Counted from the stretch's first letter, positions 26,334-36,409 are shown. The stretch: DNA of 64,000 nt from Rhodococcus qingshengii (GCF_021025955.1 NZ_JAJNCL010000002.1:1-64000), one strand, 5' to 3'. Made by a program: numbers and translations. The notes: generated by a model not told the origin, from the sequence alone.

Positions 26334-29294
26334 CTAGCTCACGGAAGCAGCTTTCTTCCGTGGCGCAGCCTTCTTTGCTGCAACTGCCTTCGTCGTGCGC
26401 TTCTTGGTGATCGGCTTGGCCTTGGCCGGTTGGTGCTGCGCGGTGAGAACTTCACTGAGGAACTTGCCCGTGTAGCTCTCGGGGACCGCGGCAACGTCCT
26501 CCGGAGTACCTTGCGCCACAACGGTTCCGCCACCGGATCCACCTTCGGGTCCCATGTCGACGACCCAGTCCGACGTCTTGATCACGTCGAGGTTGTGCTC
26601 GATCACGATCACGCTGTTGCCCTTGTCGACCAGACCGTTGATTACGATCAAGAGCTTGCGGATGTCCTCGAAATGCAGACCCGTGGTGGGTTCGTCGAGG
26701 ATGTACACGGTGCGGCCGGTCGAGCGCTTCTGCAATTCGGCGGCGAGTTTGACGCGTTGTGCCTCACCACCGGACAGAGTGGGAGCCGGCTGACCCAGTC
26801 GGACGTAGCCCAGACCGACGTCGACCAGAGTCTTGAGGTACCGGTGGATGGAGGTGACCGGTTGGAAGAACTCGGCCGCTTCCTCGATCGGCATGTCGAG
26901 AACCTCGGCGATCGACTTGCCCTTGTAGTGGACCTCGAGCGTTTCGCGGTTGTACCGAGCGCCGTGGCACACTTCGCACGGCACGTACACGTCCGGCAAG
27001 AAGTTCATCTCGATCTTCAAGGTTCCGTCGCCGGAACACGCCTCGCAGCGTCCGCCCTTGACGTTGAACGAGAACCGGCCTGGCTGGTAGCCGCGGACCT
27101 TCGCTTCTGTAGTTGCAGCGAACAGGGTTCGGATCTTGTCGAACACGCCGGTGTACGTCGCAGCATTCGATCGTGGAGTCCGGCCGATCGGAGACTGATC
27201 GACCTGTACGAGCTTGTCCAGCTGATCGAGACCGTTGATTCGTGTGTGACGGCCAGGCACCTGGCGTGCACCGTTGAGCTTGTTCGCCATGACGGTCGCC
27301 AGAATGTCGTTGACCAACGTCGACTTGCCCGAACCGGAGACACCGGTGACAGCGGTGAGAACACCCAGCGGGAAGCTCACGTCGATGCCGTCGAGATTGT
27401 GCTCGCGAGCTCCGACGACCGTGACCTGACGCTTGCGGTCCACCGGCCGACGAATGGCCGGAACCTCGATGAAGCTACGACCCGACAGATAGGCGCCGGT
27501 CAGGGACTCTTCACACGTCAGCAGTTCTTCGTACGGTCCGCTGTGAACGACCTTGCCACCATGCTCGCCGGCGTACGGTCCGATGTCGACCACCCAGTCA
27601 GATGTACGGATTGTGTCTTCGTCATGCTCGACGACGATCAGCGTGTTGCCTAGGTCGCGCAAGCGCGTCAGAGTTTCGATCAGTCGCCGGTTGTCGCGTT
27701 GGTGAAGACCGATGGACGGCTCGTCGAGTACGTACAGCACGCCGACGAGTCCGGATCCGATCTGCGTTGCCAAGCGGATTCGCTGGGCTTCGCCACCGGA
27801 CAACGTGCCCGCCGCACGCGAGAGAGAAAGGTATTCCAGGCCGACGTCGAGCAGGAACCCGAGACGCGCCTGAACTTCCTTGAGGACCTGACCCGCAATG
27901 GCCTCTTCGCGCGAACCGAGGGTGAGGCTGTTGAGGAAGTCCGCGCAATCGGAGATCGAGAGTTCACAGACCTCGGCGATGGACTTACTGCCGAAGTCTC
28001 CAGCCGCGATAGTTACCGACAGGATTTCCGGACGCAGGCGAGCTCCACCACACGCCGGGCACGGGGTGTCGCGCATGTACCCGTCGTAGCGTTCCTTCAT
28101 CTGATCGGACTCAGTCTGCTCGAGGCGGCGGTGCAGGAACGGCATCACACCTTCGAACTCGGCGTAATAAGAACGGGTACGGCCGTACCGATTCTTGTAC
28201 CGGACGTGAACCTGCTCCTCACTACCTTCGAGGATTGCTTTGCGGGCCTTCGCCGGCAACTTGTTCCACGGCGTTGTCATGTCGAAACCGAGGATGTCGC
28301 CGAGGCCGGAGAGCAACCTTCCGAAGTACTCAGAACTCTGGCCCATCGACCACGGCGCAATTGCTCCGTCTTCGAGACTCAGGTCAGGATCGGGAACCAC
28401 CAGATCCGGGTCGACCTCCTTGCGGATACCGAGGCCGGTGCATTCCGGGCAAGCGCCGTAGGGCGAGTTGAAGGAAAACGAGCGCGGTTCCAGATCGTCG
28501 ATGGCGAGTGCGTGACCATTCGGGCAGGCCAGCTTTTCGGAGAAACGGCGCTCCCGATCGGGTGCATTTTCCTCGCGGTCGACAAAATCGAGGACGACGA
28601 TGCCTTCGGCCAATCGAAGGGCTGTCTCGACCGAATCGGTAAGGCGCTGTTTCGAACTCGCCTTGACCTGCAAGCGGTCGACCACAACTTCGATGTCGTG
28701 CTTTTCCTGCTTCTTGAGCTTCGGCGGATCCGCAAGCGAGTGAACGACACCGTCGACGCGCACTCGCGAATAGCCCTGGGTGTTGAGCTGATCGAAGAGA
28801 TCGACGAACTCGCCCTTACGAGTACGGACCACCGGTGCGAGGACCTGGAACTTGATGCCCTCTTCCATCTCGAGCACCTGGTCGACGATCTGCTGGGGCG
28901 TCTGACGTGCGATCTTCTCGCCACACACCGGGCAGTGCGCTGAACCTGCGCGGGCATAGAGGAGTCGGAGGTAGTCGTAGACCTCGGTGATGGTGCCCAC
29001 CGTCGAACGTGGGTTGCGGTTGGTCGACTTCTGGTCGATCGACACCGCAGGAGACAATCCTTCGATGAAATCGACATCCGGTTTGTCCATCTGACCGAGG
29101 AACTGACGCGCGTATGCCGAGAGCGACTCGACGTAGCGGCGCTGCCCTTCGGCGAAGATCGTGTCGAAGGCGAGGCTGGACTTGCCGGAGCCGGACAACC
29201 CGGTGAAGACGATCAGGCTGTCTCGCGGGAGGTCGAGATCGACTCCTCGCAGATTGTGCTCACGTGCACCCCGCACGATCAGGCGATCCGCCAC
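26334..29294 (-). CDS. uvrA: Excinuclease ABC subunit A
   Basis: Damage-sensing ATPase of nucleotide excision repair; about 986 residues. Two ABC modules: Walker [14 protein letters not shown] near the start and [13 protein letters not shown] later; signatures [12 protein letters not shown] and [12 protein letters not shown]; zinc-finger blocks [16 protein letters not shown] and [27 protein letters not shown]. The GTG at 29294 ([14 protein letters not shown]) matches family starts and has AAGG 8 bp upstream. The lysine/alanine-rich C-terminal tail resembles mycobacterial UvrA. Divergent from the metallo-hydrolase gene (as Rv1638/Rv1637c). Confidence 0.97.
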   Translation of the reverse strand: MADRLIVRGAREHNLRGVDLDLPRDSLIVFTGLSGSGKSSLAFDTIFAEGQRRYVESLSAYARQFLGQMDKPDVDFIEGLSPAVSIDQKSTNRNPRSTVGTITEVYDYLRLLYARAGSAHCPVCGEKIARQTPQQIVDQVLEMEEGIKFQVLAPVVRTRKGEFVDLFDQLNTQGYSRVRVDGVVHSLADPPKLKKQEKHDIEVVVDRLQVKASSKQRLTDSVETALRLAEGIVVLDFVDREENAPDRERRFSEKLACPNGHALAIDDLEPRSFSFNSPYGACPECTGLGIRKEVDPDLVVPDPDLSLEDGAIAPWSMGQSSEYFGRLLSGLGDILGFDMTTPWNKLPAKARKAILEGSEEQVHVRYKNRYGRTRSYYAEFEGVMPFLHRRLEQTESDQMKERYDGYMRDTPCPACGGARLRPEILSVTIAAGDFGSKSIAEVCELSISDCADFLNSLTLGSREEAIAGQVLKEVQARLGFLLDVGLEYLSLSRAAGTLSGGEAQRIRLATQIGSGLVGVLYVLDEPSIGLHQRDNRRLIETLTRLRDLGNTLIVVEHDEDTIRTSDWVVDIGPYAGEHGGKVVHSGPYEELLTCEESLTGAYLSGRSFIEVPAIRRPVDRKRQVTVVGAREHNLDGIDVSFPLGVLTAVTGVSGSGKSTLVNDILATVMANKLNGARQVPGRHTRINGLDQLDKLVQVDQSPIGRTPRSNAATYTGVFDKIRTLFAATTEAKVRGYQPGRFSFNVKGGRCEACSGDGTLKIEMNFLPDVYVPCEVCHGARYNRETLEVHYKGKSIAEVLDMPIEEAAEFFQPVTSIHRYLKTLVDVGLGYVRLGQPAPTLSGGEAQRVKLAAELQKRSTGRTVYILDEPTTGLHFEDIRKLLIVINGLVDKGNSVIVIEHNLDVIKTSDWVVDMGPEGGSGGGTVVAQGTPEDVAAVPESYTGKFLSEVLTAQHQPAKAKPITKKRTTKAVAAKKAAPRKKAASVS

Positions 29295-29468
29295 ACCAAT
29301 TCCCTTCATTGTCAATCATCTGGGGCCGTCCCCCCGGAGAAGTCTCGAGCGGCCTCGCAAACGCGAGTCCTCGAGCGATCGTCATCGTAGGCCGAGCCAC
29401 CGACACGTTTATCTCACCAAGCGAGCCCATCGCTCTACCTGCCCCTATTCGAAGGTAGCCTGCGTTTC

Positions 29469-30155
29469 ATGACGAATCAGCCCATCGTGATCGACGACTC
29501 CTACACCGGTCAGGTCTCCCCCGATTCTGCCCCTCAGCGGCGAACAATCGAAGGTGCCGTCATCACGAAGATGTCGGTCGGCCCCATGGACAACAACACT
29601 TACCTCGTCGTCTGTTCCACGACCGGGAAATCTCTCCTGATCGATGCGGCCAACGAAGCCGAGAAGATCATCGCGCTCATCGAACAGGAAGCACCTGTTT
29701 TCGATTCCATCGTCACCACCCACCAGCACGGCGATCACTGGTTGGCCTTGCAGGATGTCCACGCCGCCACGAAGGTACCGACCGCCGCTCACCCCCTCGA
29801 CGCGGATGTCCTTCCCGTCACCCCGGACGTTCTCCTCGAAGACGGCGACAAGGTGAGAGTTGGCAATCTGAGCCTCGACGTCATTCACCTGTCCGGACAC
29901 ACTCCCGGGTCCATTGCGCTGGCTCTCACCGAACCGAGCGGGCAGGTTCACCTCTTCACCGGTGATTCGCTCTTCCCCGGAGGCGTCGGAAAGACCGCCG
30001 AGCCCGAGAAGTTCACTTCCCTGCTGAACGACGTGGAAAACAAGCTGTTCGGAAGGTACGACGACGCAACCGTCGTCTACCCGGGGCACGGCAAGGACAC
30101 GACACTGGGCGCCGAGCGTCCGCACTTGGCGGAGTGGCGCGAACGCGGTTGGTGA
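29469..30155 (+). CDS. MBL-fold metallo-hydrolase (glyoxalase II-like)
   Basis: A 228-residue cytosolic metallo-hydrolase. The metal motif THQHGDHW gives H85, H87, D89 and H90; later GHTPGS, the bridging aspartate in FTGDSLFPGG and PGHGKDTTLG complete the site. This is the arrangement of hydroxyacylglutathione-hydrolase-like enzymes, though mycolata lack glutathione and use mycothiol, so a mycothiol-conjugate substrate is possible (inference). It corresponds to Rv1637c. Confidence 0.92.
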   Translation: MTNQPIVIDDSYTGQVSPDSAPQRRTIEGAVITKMSVGPMDNNTYLVVCSTTGKSLLIDAANEAEKIIALIEQEAPVFDSIVTTHQHGDHWLALQDVHAATKVPTAAHPLDADVLPVTPDVLLEDGDKVRVGNLSLDVIHLSGHTPGSIALALTEPSGQVHLFTGDSLFPGGVGKTAEPEKFTSLLNDVENKLFGRYDDATVVYPGHGKDTTLGAERPHLAEWRERGW

Positions 30156-30182
30156 CGTCTCACCCGTATGAACTGAATCCCG

Positions 30183-30740
30183 CTAGTTGGCTCGTTCATT
30201 TCTGACCTGTTCACCGTTGACGCGAAGTCGTGGGAGCCAGGTCGTCAGAGTCCGGCCCAGGCCTTGGACCATCCGTTCACCGAACACACACAACGTGCGT
30301 TCCCACGGATGGCCGAAGGTTCCTTCTCTGAAGTCGGCATGCCCGAATATGTTGTAATCGCCGTTCGGATAGACCGGGACACGCCACTCCGCCAACTCCT
30401 GCGCAGCGGCATGTGACTCCGCGTCGAAGGTGTAGCCCGGATGCTGCCAATCCAGTACGACGAAGTTGGGATCGTCGTTCCAGTCGGTGACAAAACAGCG
30501 CAACGCTTCGGCGTTGATCGCATCGACGCGAGCGGCACACGCTCCTGGCGTCGCACATGGTGCCTCACCCAAATCGAAGACCACGGACGGCGTCGGCTCA
30601 GCGATGGCGGGCCAAGATCGCGCGTCGATGCCGGGAGTGAATTCGAAGCGGGCGCGAAACATAGCCCAATGTCGCTCGTTCTCCTCGGCTGAGAGTTGTC
30701 CCCAACCGGCAGGAAGGGTCGAGCCGAAGTTCTGTGTCAT
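30183..30740 (-). CDS. DUF2716 domain-containing protein
   Basis: A 185-residue protein from the ATG at 30740 (MTQNFGSTLPAGWG); a GTG at 30752 or an ATG at 30854 are alternatives. The pattern WGQLSAEENERHWAMFRARFEFTPGI, then PSVVFDLGE, LDWQHPGYTFDAE, WRVPVYPNGDYNIFGHADFREGTFGHPWERTLCVFGE, fits DUF2716. No signal peptide or membrane helix is seen. It converges with the metallo-hydrolase (27-bp gap) and is divergent from the DoxX-like gene. Function unknown. Confidence 0.7.
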   Translation of the reverse strand: MTQNFGSTLPAGWGQLSAEENERHWAMFRARFEFTPGIDARSWPAIAEPTPSVVFDLGEAPCATPGACAARVDAINAEALRCFVTDWNDDPNFVVLDWQHPGYTFDAESHAAAQELAEWRVPVYPNGDYNIFGHADFREGTFGHPWERTLCVFGERMVQGLGRTLTTWLPRLRVNGEQVRNERAN

Positions 30741-30997
30741 CTTCGTGGTCACCGAACCATGGTGGTCGATCGGTCTGCATTGTGTGGCACCTTCGAACAC
30801 GCCGTGGGCGGATACGCGGTAACGGATACTTCCGAGCGAGTTGTCCGAACCCACGACGAAGTCATCGATGCAGGACAGCGCACTTCGGCGACCAGGAATC
30901 CGTCCTCAGGGAAAGGCGCCGCGACGTCCTTGCACCGGACCAATTCCTTCTGCGATCGCTAGGGTGGAAAACGAACCTACATCGGGAGGCTTGAAAC

Positions 30998-31930
30998 ATG
31001 CTGGTACGTCGAATTGCTCGTCCATTGCTTTCCACGATCTTCATCGCCGGGGGAATCGATGCTTTGCGCAACCCCGCTCAGCGAGCAGCCAAAGCGTCAC
31101 CCCTGATCGACAAATCGGTCGAGACGCTGCCAGGAGCAGTGACTCAGAAGGTGCCTGCTGATCCGGAAACACTCGTCAAGATCAACGCCGTCGTCCAGAT
31201 CGGTGGCGGTGCCCTGCTCGCTACAGGCAAGGCTCCGCGGCTCGCGTCGTTGGTCCTCGCCGGAAGCCTGGTGCCCACCACACTGGCCGGCCACGACTTC
31301 TGGAACGAAACCGATCCGTCATTGCGAGCGATGCAGCGCACCAACTTCATCAAGAACGTCAGCTTGCTCGGCGGACTGATGATCGCGTCCGTCGACACCG
31401 AGGGCAAGCCGTCGCTCGGCTGGCGTGGCCGCCGCGCCGCGAAGAAGGCACAGGCGTCTATCGCCGCGGCGCTTCCATTGGTCGCATCGCAGACCGATCA
31501 CACGAGCGATCGCGTCGAACATGCTTTGTCGGTGGCGTCCGAGCGCGGTTCCGAACTTGCCGAAACCGCGAAGGCACACGGAACGGATTGGCTCGAACTC
31601 GCCAAGGGGCGTGGTTCCGAGTTCGCGGAGATCGCGAGCAAGCGTGCCGCTGAATTCAGCGAGGTCGCCAAGGAGCGCGGCCCGGATATCCTCGAAGTCG
31701 CGCAGAAGCGTAGCTCCGAACTGGCCGAGACCGCACGCGAGCGCAGTGCCGAACTGGCCGAGCTGGCGAGCAAGCGCAGCTCCGAGTTCGCCGAACTTGC
31801 ACTCGAGAAGAGCAACGAGTGGGCAGAGACAGCGTCGGAACAGACCGAGGTGCTGGGTAAGCGGGCCCGCAAGCGCGCCGAGAAGGCGCTGGAAAAGGCT
31901 CGCGCCAAGAAGGACGAATTGACGCACTGA
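30998..31930 (+). CDS. DoxX-family membrane protein with an 11-residue-repeat helical tail
   Basis: A 310-residue two-part protein. Residues 1-140 form a DoxX-like membrane domain (LVRRIARPLLSTIFIAGGIDALRNP; VQIGGGALLATGKAPRLASLVLAGSLVPTTLAGHDFW; NVSLLGGLMIASV). After a linker, residues 176-307 are twelve consecutive 11-residue units with consensus (L/F/W)AExAxxRxxE, e.g. FAEIASKRAAE and LAETARERSAE, with no gap between units. The 11-mer period predicts a long amphipathic helix like those of lipid-surface-binding proteins. GGAGG lies 8 bp before the ATG. A strong hairpin follows. No function is assigned. Confidence 0.85.
   Translation: MLVRRIARPLLSTIFIAGGIDALRNPAQRAAKASPLIDKSVETLPGAVTQKVPADPETLVKINAVVQIGGGALLATGKAPRLASLVLAGSLVPTTLAGHDFWNETDPSLRAMQRTNFIKNVSLLGGLMIASVDTEGKPSLGWRGRRAAKKAQASIAAALPLVASQTDHTSDRVEHALSVASERGSELAETAKAHGTDWLELAKGRGSEFAEIASKRAAEFSEVAKERGPDILEVAQKRSSELAETARERSAELAELASKRSSEFAELALEKSNEWAETASEQTEVLGKRARKRAEKALEKARAKKDELTH
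31523..31918 (+). repeat. Twelve 33-bp units encoding hendecads
   Basis: The DNA encoding residues 176-307 of the DoxX-like protein is built from degenerate 33-bp units, each an 11-residue repeat. Units differ in sequence, so they are old and held by protein-level selection rather than a fresh expansion. Confidence 0.75.
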
Positions 31931-31946
31931 GTGCACCGAAAATCAC

Positions 31947-31974
31947 GGTCAGGCCACCTTCGGGTGGCCTGACC
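31947..31974 (+). terminator. Terminator after the DoxX-like gene
   Basis: A perfect 12-bp inverted repeat GGTCAGGCCACC/GGTGGCCTGACC closed by a stable TTCG tetraloop, 17 bp past the stop codon. Confidence 0.8.
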
Positions 31975-32062
31975 TGTATCTATGCGGCAGTTCATCTGGG
32001 GGAACTAGACTGTCTTGGCGCTTTTGCAGCGCATGAATTTCTCATCAAGCCTAGGAGATCCT

Positions 32063-34345
32063 TTGCCCGACGCGGACCCGTCACTGAACGAGCAAGAGCT
32101 CGAGCAGCAGTACGTGACGATGCTGTACTCCCGTCTCGACGATCTTCGAAAGTATGCCCAAACACGCTTGAGCACGGTCCTCCTCGAGACCGGCGGTACC
32201 CCGCAGGCACGCAGTGAACGCGAATCCTTCAACGCCATGTACACCGAGGATCTCGCCAAGTACGACGCAGCCGAGAACGGAATGTGTTTCGGACGCATCG
32301 ACTTCGACGACGAGCGACGCTATGTCGGCCGACTCGGAATTTTGGACACCGACAACGACTACGAAACATTGCTCCTCGACTGGCGTGCCCCGATGGCACG
32401 ACCGTTCTATCTGGCGACGCCCGCGGCACCTGAAGGTGTGAAACGGCGACGCCATATTCGCAGCCGTAGCCGCACGGTCACCGGCATCAACGACGAATAC
32501 CTGGACCTCGATGCAGCCCGCGCCGCCGGAGTAGTCACCGAAGCCGGCGGCGTCGCCGGTGAGAGCGCACTCCTGGATGCACTGAACGCCGCGCGTACAG
32601 GCCAGATGAACGACATCGTCGAGACCATCCAGAGCGAGCAGGATGCCATCATCCGCTCCGAACACAAGAGCGTGTTGGTGGTCCAGGGCGGTCCGGGTAC
32701 CGGCAAAACAGCTGTCGCACTTCACCGTGCCGCCTTCTTGCTCTACACCTACCGTCAGCAGCTGGCCAAGGCCGGCGTTCTCATCATCGGTCCGAACGCG
32801 ACCTTCCTCGACTACATCAGCCAGGTCCTTCCTTCACTCGGTGAGACCGGCGTCCTGCTCTCTACGATTGGCGACCTGTACCCCGGAGTGCGCGCAACAC
32901 GTACCGATTCCCTCGCCGCCGGTGAGATCAAGGGTTCGCTCGCGATTCTCGACGTGCTCAAGAACGCCGTCCGGGATCGACAGGAAGTTCCGTCCAAGCC
33001 GATCACCCTGCGATTCGACACGTACGACTTGAAGCTGGATCGCAAGACCGTCACGAAGGCGCGCGGTCGGGCTCGATCGTCGCGTCGCCCACACAACCTG
33101 GCGCGCCCGATCTTCGTGGCAGCAGTCATCGAGGCGTTGGCGCTGCAGATGGCCGAACTCATCGGCGGAAACCTCGTCGACGGCGGCTCACTCCTCAGCC
33201 GGGACGACATCGCCGACATTCGCGACGAGATGCGTGAGGACCCGGACATCATGTCCGCCATCGCGAAGCTGTGGCCCGAATTGTCGCCTCAGCAAATCCT
33301 CGCCGAACTGTGGACGTCTCCGACGAGGTTGGCCAAGGCAGCGCCGCAACTCGACGACGGACAACGCGACGAGCTTCTGCAGAGCGTCGGACCAGGCTTC
33401 AGTGCGGCCGACGCTCCCCTGCTCGACGAACTGGCCGAGATTCTCGGCGTCGACGACGCCGCCGAACGCGAACGCGCACAACGTGAATGGCGCGCACAGA
33501 TCGCCGACGCCCAGGGTGCCCTCGACATCCTCACCGGCTCCGCACCACAGGACCTCGAGGACGAGATGGATCCTGAAATCTTGATGGCGTACGACTTGAT
33601 CGACGCCAGCCAACTCGCCCAGCGCCACGATCAGGGCCAGCGCCAGACCACGGCGGAGCGCGCTGCCGGTGACCGAACCTGGACATACGGTCACGTGATC
33701 GTCGACGAAGCCCAAGAGCTCTCCGAGATGGCGTGGCGAATGCTGATGCGGCGCATACCGAATCGGTGGATGACGTTGGTCGGTGATACCGCCCAGACCG
33801 GTGATCCTGCGGGAACCTCGTCCTGGCAGACGATCCTCGAGCCTTACGTCGCCAAGCGCTGGAAGCTCACCGAACTGACCGTGAACTACCGAACTCCGTC
33901 GGAGATCATGGATGTCGCTCACCGCGTGCTCGAAGAGATCGACCCGGAGCAGTCGGTGCCCCGGTCGGTGCGCGACAGCGGATTCGCGCCGTGGGCACTC
34001 AAGACCACGGCCGAAGAATTGGAATCGACCGTGCGCCGCTGCATCGAGTCCGAGTCACATCCCGGGATCACCGCAGTGATCGCCGGCTCCGAGGTTGTTG
34101 CCGATCTGGGGGGCCTTGCGAGCGAGACCGTGAGCGTCCTGTCGGTCAAGGACGTCAAGGGGCTGGAGTTCGACACGGTGTTGATAGTCGAACCCGCCGA
34201 CATTCTCGACGACTCACCCCGTGGAATGAACGACCTCTACGTCGCGTTGACCCGAGCTACCCAGAGGCTCGGCATCATTCACATCGAGTCGCTCCCCGCG
34301 GTTCTCGACGGCGTCGAGGCAGCAGAGTTGGCCTTCGATTCATGA
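32063..34345 (+). CDS. helD: HelD-like RNA polymerase recycling helicase
   Basis: A UvrD/Rep-like superfamily 1 protein of about 760 residues. The N-terminal arm contains a coiled coil (SLNEQELEQQYVTMLYSRLDDLRKYAQTRL); Walker A is GGPGTGKTAVALHRAAFLLY; Walker B is VIVDEAQELSEMAWRML; motif III is TLVGDTAQTGDPAG and motif VI is YVALTRATQRLGII. Actinobacterial HelD removes stalled RNA polymerase from nucleic acid, and HelR relatives give rifampicin tolerance. The TTG at 32063 has AGGAG 5 bp upstream; ATG codons at 32015 and 32033 lack this. I find no rifampicin-associated element upstream, favouring HelD over HelR. Confidence 0.88.
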   Translation: MPDADPSLNEQELEQQYVTMLYSRLDDLRKYAQTRLSTVLLETGGTPQARSERESFNAMYTEDLAKYDAAENGMCFGRIDFDDERRYVGRLGILDTDNDYETLLLDWRAPMARPFYLATPAAPEGVKRRRHIRSRSRTVTGINDEYLDLDAARAAGVVTEAGGVAGESALLDALNAARTGQMNDIVETIQSEQDAIIRSEHKSVLVVQGGPGTGKTAVALHRAAFLLYTYRQQLAKAGVLIIGPNATFLDYISQVLPSLGETGVLLSTIGDLYPGVRATRTDSLAAGEIKGSLAILDVLKNAVRDRQEVPSKPITLRFDTYDLKLDRKTVTKARGRARSSRRPHNLARPIFVAAVIEALALQMAELIGGNLVDGGSLLSRDDIADIRDEMREDPDIMSAIAKLWPELSPQQILAELWTSPTRLAKAAPQLDDGQRDELLQSVGPGFSAADAPLLDELAEILGVDDAAERERAQREWRAQIADAQGALDILTGSAPQDLEDEMDPEILMAYDLIDASQLAQRHDQGQRQTTAERAAGDRTWTYGHVIVDEAQELSEMAWRMLMRRIPNRWMTLVGDTAQTGDPAGTSSWQTILEPYVAKRWKLTELTVNYRTPSEIMDVAHRVLEEIDPEQSVPRSVRDSGFAPWALKTTAEELESTVRRCIESESHPGITAVIAGSEVVADLGGLASETVSVLSVKDVKGLEFDTVLIVEPADILDDSPRGMNDLYVALTRATQRLGIIHIESLPAVLDGVEAAELAFDS

Positions 34346-34428
34346 GCCTCACGGAGTAGGTTCGTGCGTGACACCACGAATGGTGGTGTCACCCCAATTT
34401 GTGTCGACGACCGAAGGAATTACCCCTC

Positions 34429-34890
34429 GTGCTTGGCCTGCCCGCAAGTTCCGCCGCACCCATCCGCAAGATCGCTCGCGTGGTGATCGGCGTCGGGATG
34501 CTTGCGGCGGTGACAGCCGGTTGTTCAGAGGATGATTCGAGTTCGACGGCTGCTGCAGGCAGCGACGACATCGCTGCTGTTGCTGCCGCACCGACCGAAA
34601 AACCGGTGGACGATGCAGAACGGCTGCGGGCGGCGCTCGCGTCTACCGGGGTTGAGCCGGCCTTTTCCGACGACATGTTGCAGGCGCTCGGTGACGGCGT
34701 CTGCCAGCAGCTCGCGGCCGGCACGGATCGCGAGATGATTATCGCGAATCTGCGGACGGTATCGCTGAACGGAGCAAGCGAACCGATGGTCACCACCGGA
34801 AACGGCTCGGCCGCATCGACAACACCCCCCAGCGCCGATCAGCTGGCTGAAGTATTCGTCGATGCGGCCGAGGCCGACTACTGCCGGTGA
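34429..34890 (+). CDS. Putative DUF732-like lipoprotein
   Basis: A 153-residue exported protein from the GTG at 34429, with GAAGGA about 11 bp upstream. A signal (IRKIARVVIGVGMLAAVTAGC) ends in a lipobox-like VTAGC, with Thr rather than Leu at -3. A low-complexity Ser/Ala linker follows, then a small helical domain with two cysteines (GVCQQLAAGTDREMIIANLR ... DYCR) like DUF732 proteins of mycobacteria. It converges with the universal stress protein gene, 2 bp apart, without a terminator. Confidence 0.72.
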   Translation: MLGLPASSAAPIRKIARVVIGVGMLAAVTAGCSEDDSSSTAAAGSDDIAAVAAAPTEKPVDDAERLRAALASTGVEPAFSDDMLQALGDGVCQQLAAGTDREMIIANLRTVSLNGASEPMVTTGNGSAASTTPPSADQLAEVFVDAAEADYCR

Positions 34891-34892
34891 GG

Positions 34893-35345
34893 TCAGCGAA
34901 CGGTGTGCACGATCAGGACATCGGACGTCGCCTTGCGAGCGGCATCGGAAGGCACCGATCCGAGTAGACGCCCGGTCAACGTGTTCAATCCGCGATTTCC
35001 GACGACCAGCAAGTCGCCCTTCACCTCGTCGAGCAAAGCGAGAAGCGATTCGACGGGAGCGCCGACAACGGCGCGCTCGACAACATCCTTTGCCCCCTGG
35101 GCATGTGCGCGCTCGCGGGCCGTCCGAAGGATCTCGTACGTCGGAGCGGAACCGGTGACCTGGTAGGCCTCGTTACCCAGCGCGTCAGCAGCAGCGCTCA
35201 CGTCCTTGGGGTCGGCCGGGTAGTACGCACACGCGATGACAAGCTGAGCGTCCGAGCCACTGGCAATGGCGGCAGCTCTGTCGACTGCCTTCAGTGACGA
35301 CTCGGAGCCATCGGTTCCTACGACAACGGTCCGGTAGGCACTCAT
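34893..35345 (-). CDS. Universal stress protein (Rv1636/TB15.3-like)
   Basis: A 150-residue single UspA domain: MSAYRTVVVGTDGSESSLKAVDRAA at the start and the nucleotide motif VVGNRGLNTLTGRLLGSVP (G-2x-G-9x-G-S) near the end. It is very similar to M. tuberculosis Rv1636, reported to bind cAMP. The ATG at 35345 has GGAGG 5 bp upstream. A 9-bp hairpin lies in the leader (35387-35409). Confidence 0.94.
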   Translation of the reverse strand: MSAYRTVVVGTDGSESSLKAVDRAAAIASGSDAQLVIACAYYPADPKDVSAAADALGNEAYQVTGSAPTYEILRTARERAHAQGAKDVVERAVVGAPVESLLALLDEVKGDLLVVGNRGLNTLTGRLLGSVPSDAARKATSDVLIVHTVR

Positions 35346-35386
35346 TCATTCCTCCATGGTTACGGGACGGACGGTACGGCCGGCAC

Positions 35387-35409
35387 CGGGCGCAACTCTG
35401 TTGCGCCCG
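35387..35409 (-). promoter_or_regulatory. Hairpin in the universal stress protein leader
   Basis: A perfect 9-bp stem (CGGGCGCAA/TTGCGCCCG) with a 5-base loop, 42-64 bp upstream of the start codon. It lies in the only promoter region for this gene. It could be a 5'-UTR structure or part of an operator. No function shown. Confidence 0.4.
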
Positions 35410-35533
35410 CTCGACAACCGCTGCGCTGACATTAGCGGGATTGTGCCGCGGATAGTGTTATTTGCAGTACACGCCACAAGCTCACAGTGAATGTGATCAT
35501 CAGTTACAGGAAAATTTGTCCTACAGTGACCGA

Positions 35534-36409
35534 TCAGCGAAGTTTGCCGAAGCGAGGCCCGAACAGCGCCGCCGGGAAAACTTCCTGCTCGACCAGGGCA
35601 GCACGCCATGGCGACGCCAATTCCAGCAATCGCTTGGCACCTTCTTCTCCGAGCGCATCCCACGGGGCCAGGGCAAGGTCGTCCGTCAGGTCTTCGACGA
35701 CGTCGCGCAGTTCCTGCCCGTCCTCGGTCAGCGCACCGGACGAACGGTCGAGCAGTTCGCGATCCTTCAGGCTCTCCACTGCCTCGTCCCACTGTTCCTG
35801 CGACCACCCGCGGCGAGTCTGTGCGAACTTACGCTGAAACCCGATTCCCGTGGCTGTGTGCGTGATCAACGCGTCCAGTCCGTTCAATCCCGCGGTCTGA
35901 AGGGCCGCAATGTGGCCGTCGCCGCGATACTCACGCAGCAGTGTGAGCGCATGCCAGAAACGCAGGTGCGGTTCAGCCGGCCAGTCGAGCGACGCCCAAC
36001 CCGCATACAGGGAGCGGCCGTCCACTCCGGGAATGTTCTGGGCAGCGATCGACACGAGTTCGGCGGCCTCGGCCATGTCCGCCGATCCTGTCACGTCTGC
36101 ACCGAACAGGCGGACGTACGCCGCGTCGATTGCCCGATACCGCGCGGCGACAACCTCTGTAGGCCTTGCCAATTCCCAGGCACGTGGGATGACGCTGGCA
36201 ATCAATTCGGGATTGAAGTTGAAAAAGGTAGCCGTGACGACAGTTGCGGGCGGAGCGCCGAGCGGCGCTGATCGCCCTGCGAAGTACACCATCCGGCCGG
36301 GCTCCAACCCGACGCCGACAAGTTCCTTTTCCGTTTCCGGGACGAAGTACGCCAAGGAATGGAGAAGTTCGAGAGTCCGCGCGGTTTTGCCTGCATTCTG
36401 TGCATCCAT
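35534..36409 (-). CDS. SCO6745-type protein of unknown function
   Basis: A 291-residue cytosolic protein from the ATG at 36409 (MDAQNAGKTARTLELLHSLAYF). It starts with a helical region with VGLEPGRMVYFAGRSAPLGA, contains TATFFNFNPELIASVIPRAWELA, and has a winged-helix-like C-terminal region (SQEQWDEAVESLKDRELLDRSSGALTEDGQELRDVVEDLTDDLA). It resembles the actinobacterial SCO6745 family as I recall it. It follows uvrB by 45 bp on the same strand and may be co-transcribed. Confidence 0.75.
   Translation of the reverse strand: MDAQNAGKTARTLELLHSLAYFVPETEKELVGVGLEPGRMVYFAGRSAPLGAPPATVVTATFFNFNPELIASVIPRAWELARPTEVVAARYRAIDAAYVRLFGADVTGSADMAEAAELVSIAAQNIPGVDGRSLYAGWASLDWPAEPHLRFWHALTLLREYRGDGHIAALQTAGLNGLDALITHTATGIGFQRKFAQTRRGWSQEQWDEAVESLKDRELLDRSSGALTEDGQELRDVVEDLTDDLALAPWDALGEEGAKRLLELASPWRAALVEQEVFPAALFGPRFGKLR

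Noticed and set aside
26430..28943. Two long plus-strand frames opposite uvrA
   Set aside because: uvrA is certain on the minus strand; these frames have no recognisable domain and no start signals.
31523..31918. CRISPR-like array from 33-bp repeats
   Set aside because: The periodic units are in frame, gapless and protein-coding with no spacers.
31980..32062. Rifampicin-associated element before the HelD-like gene
   Set aside because: No GGGGCTTGCGGCAAGGCCC-like dyad found; a HelR assignment is not supported.
35455..35530. TCACA-N5-TGTGA dyad as a CRP site near the universal stress protein
   Set aside because: The half-sites are in the wrong order for CRP (TGTGA first, N6, TCACA), so it is not called.
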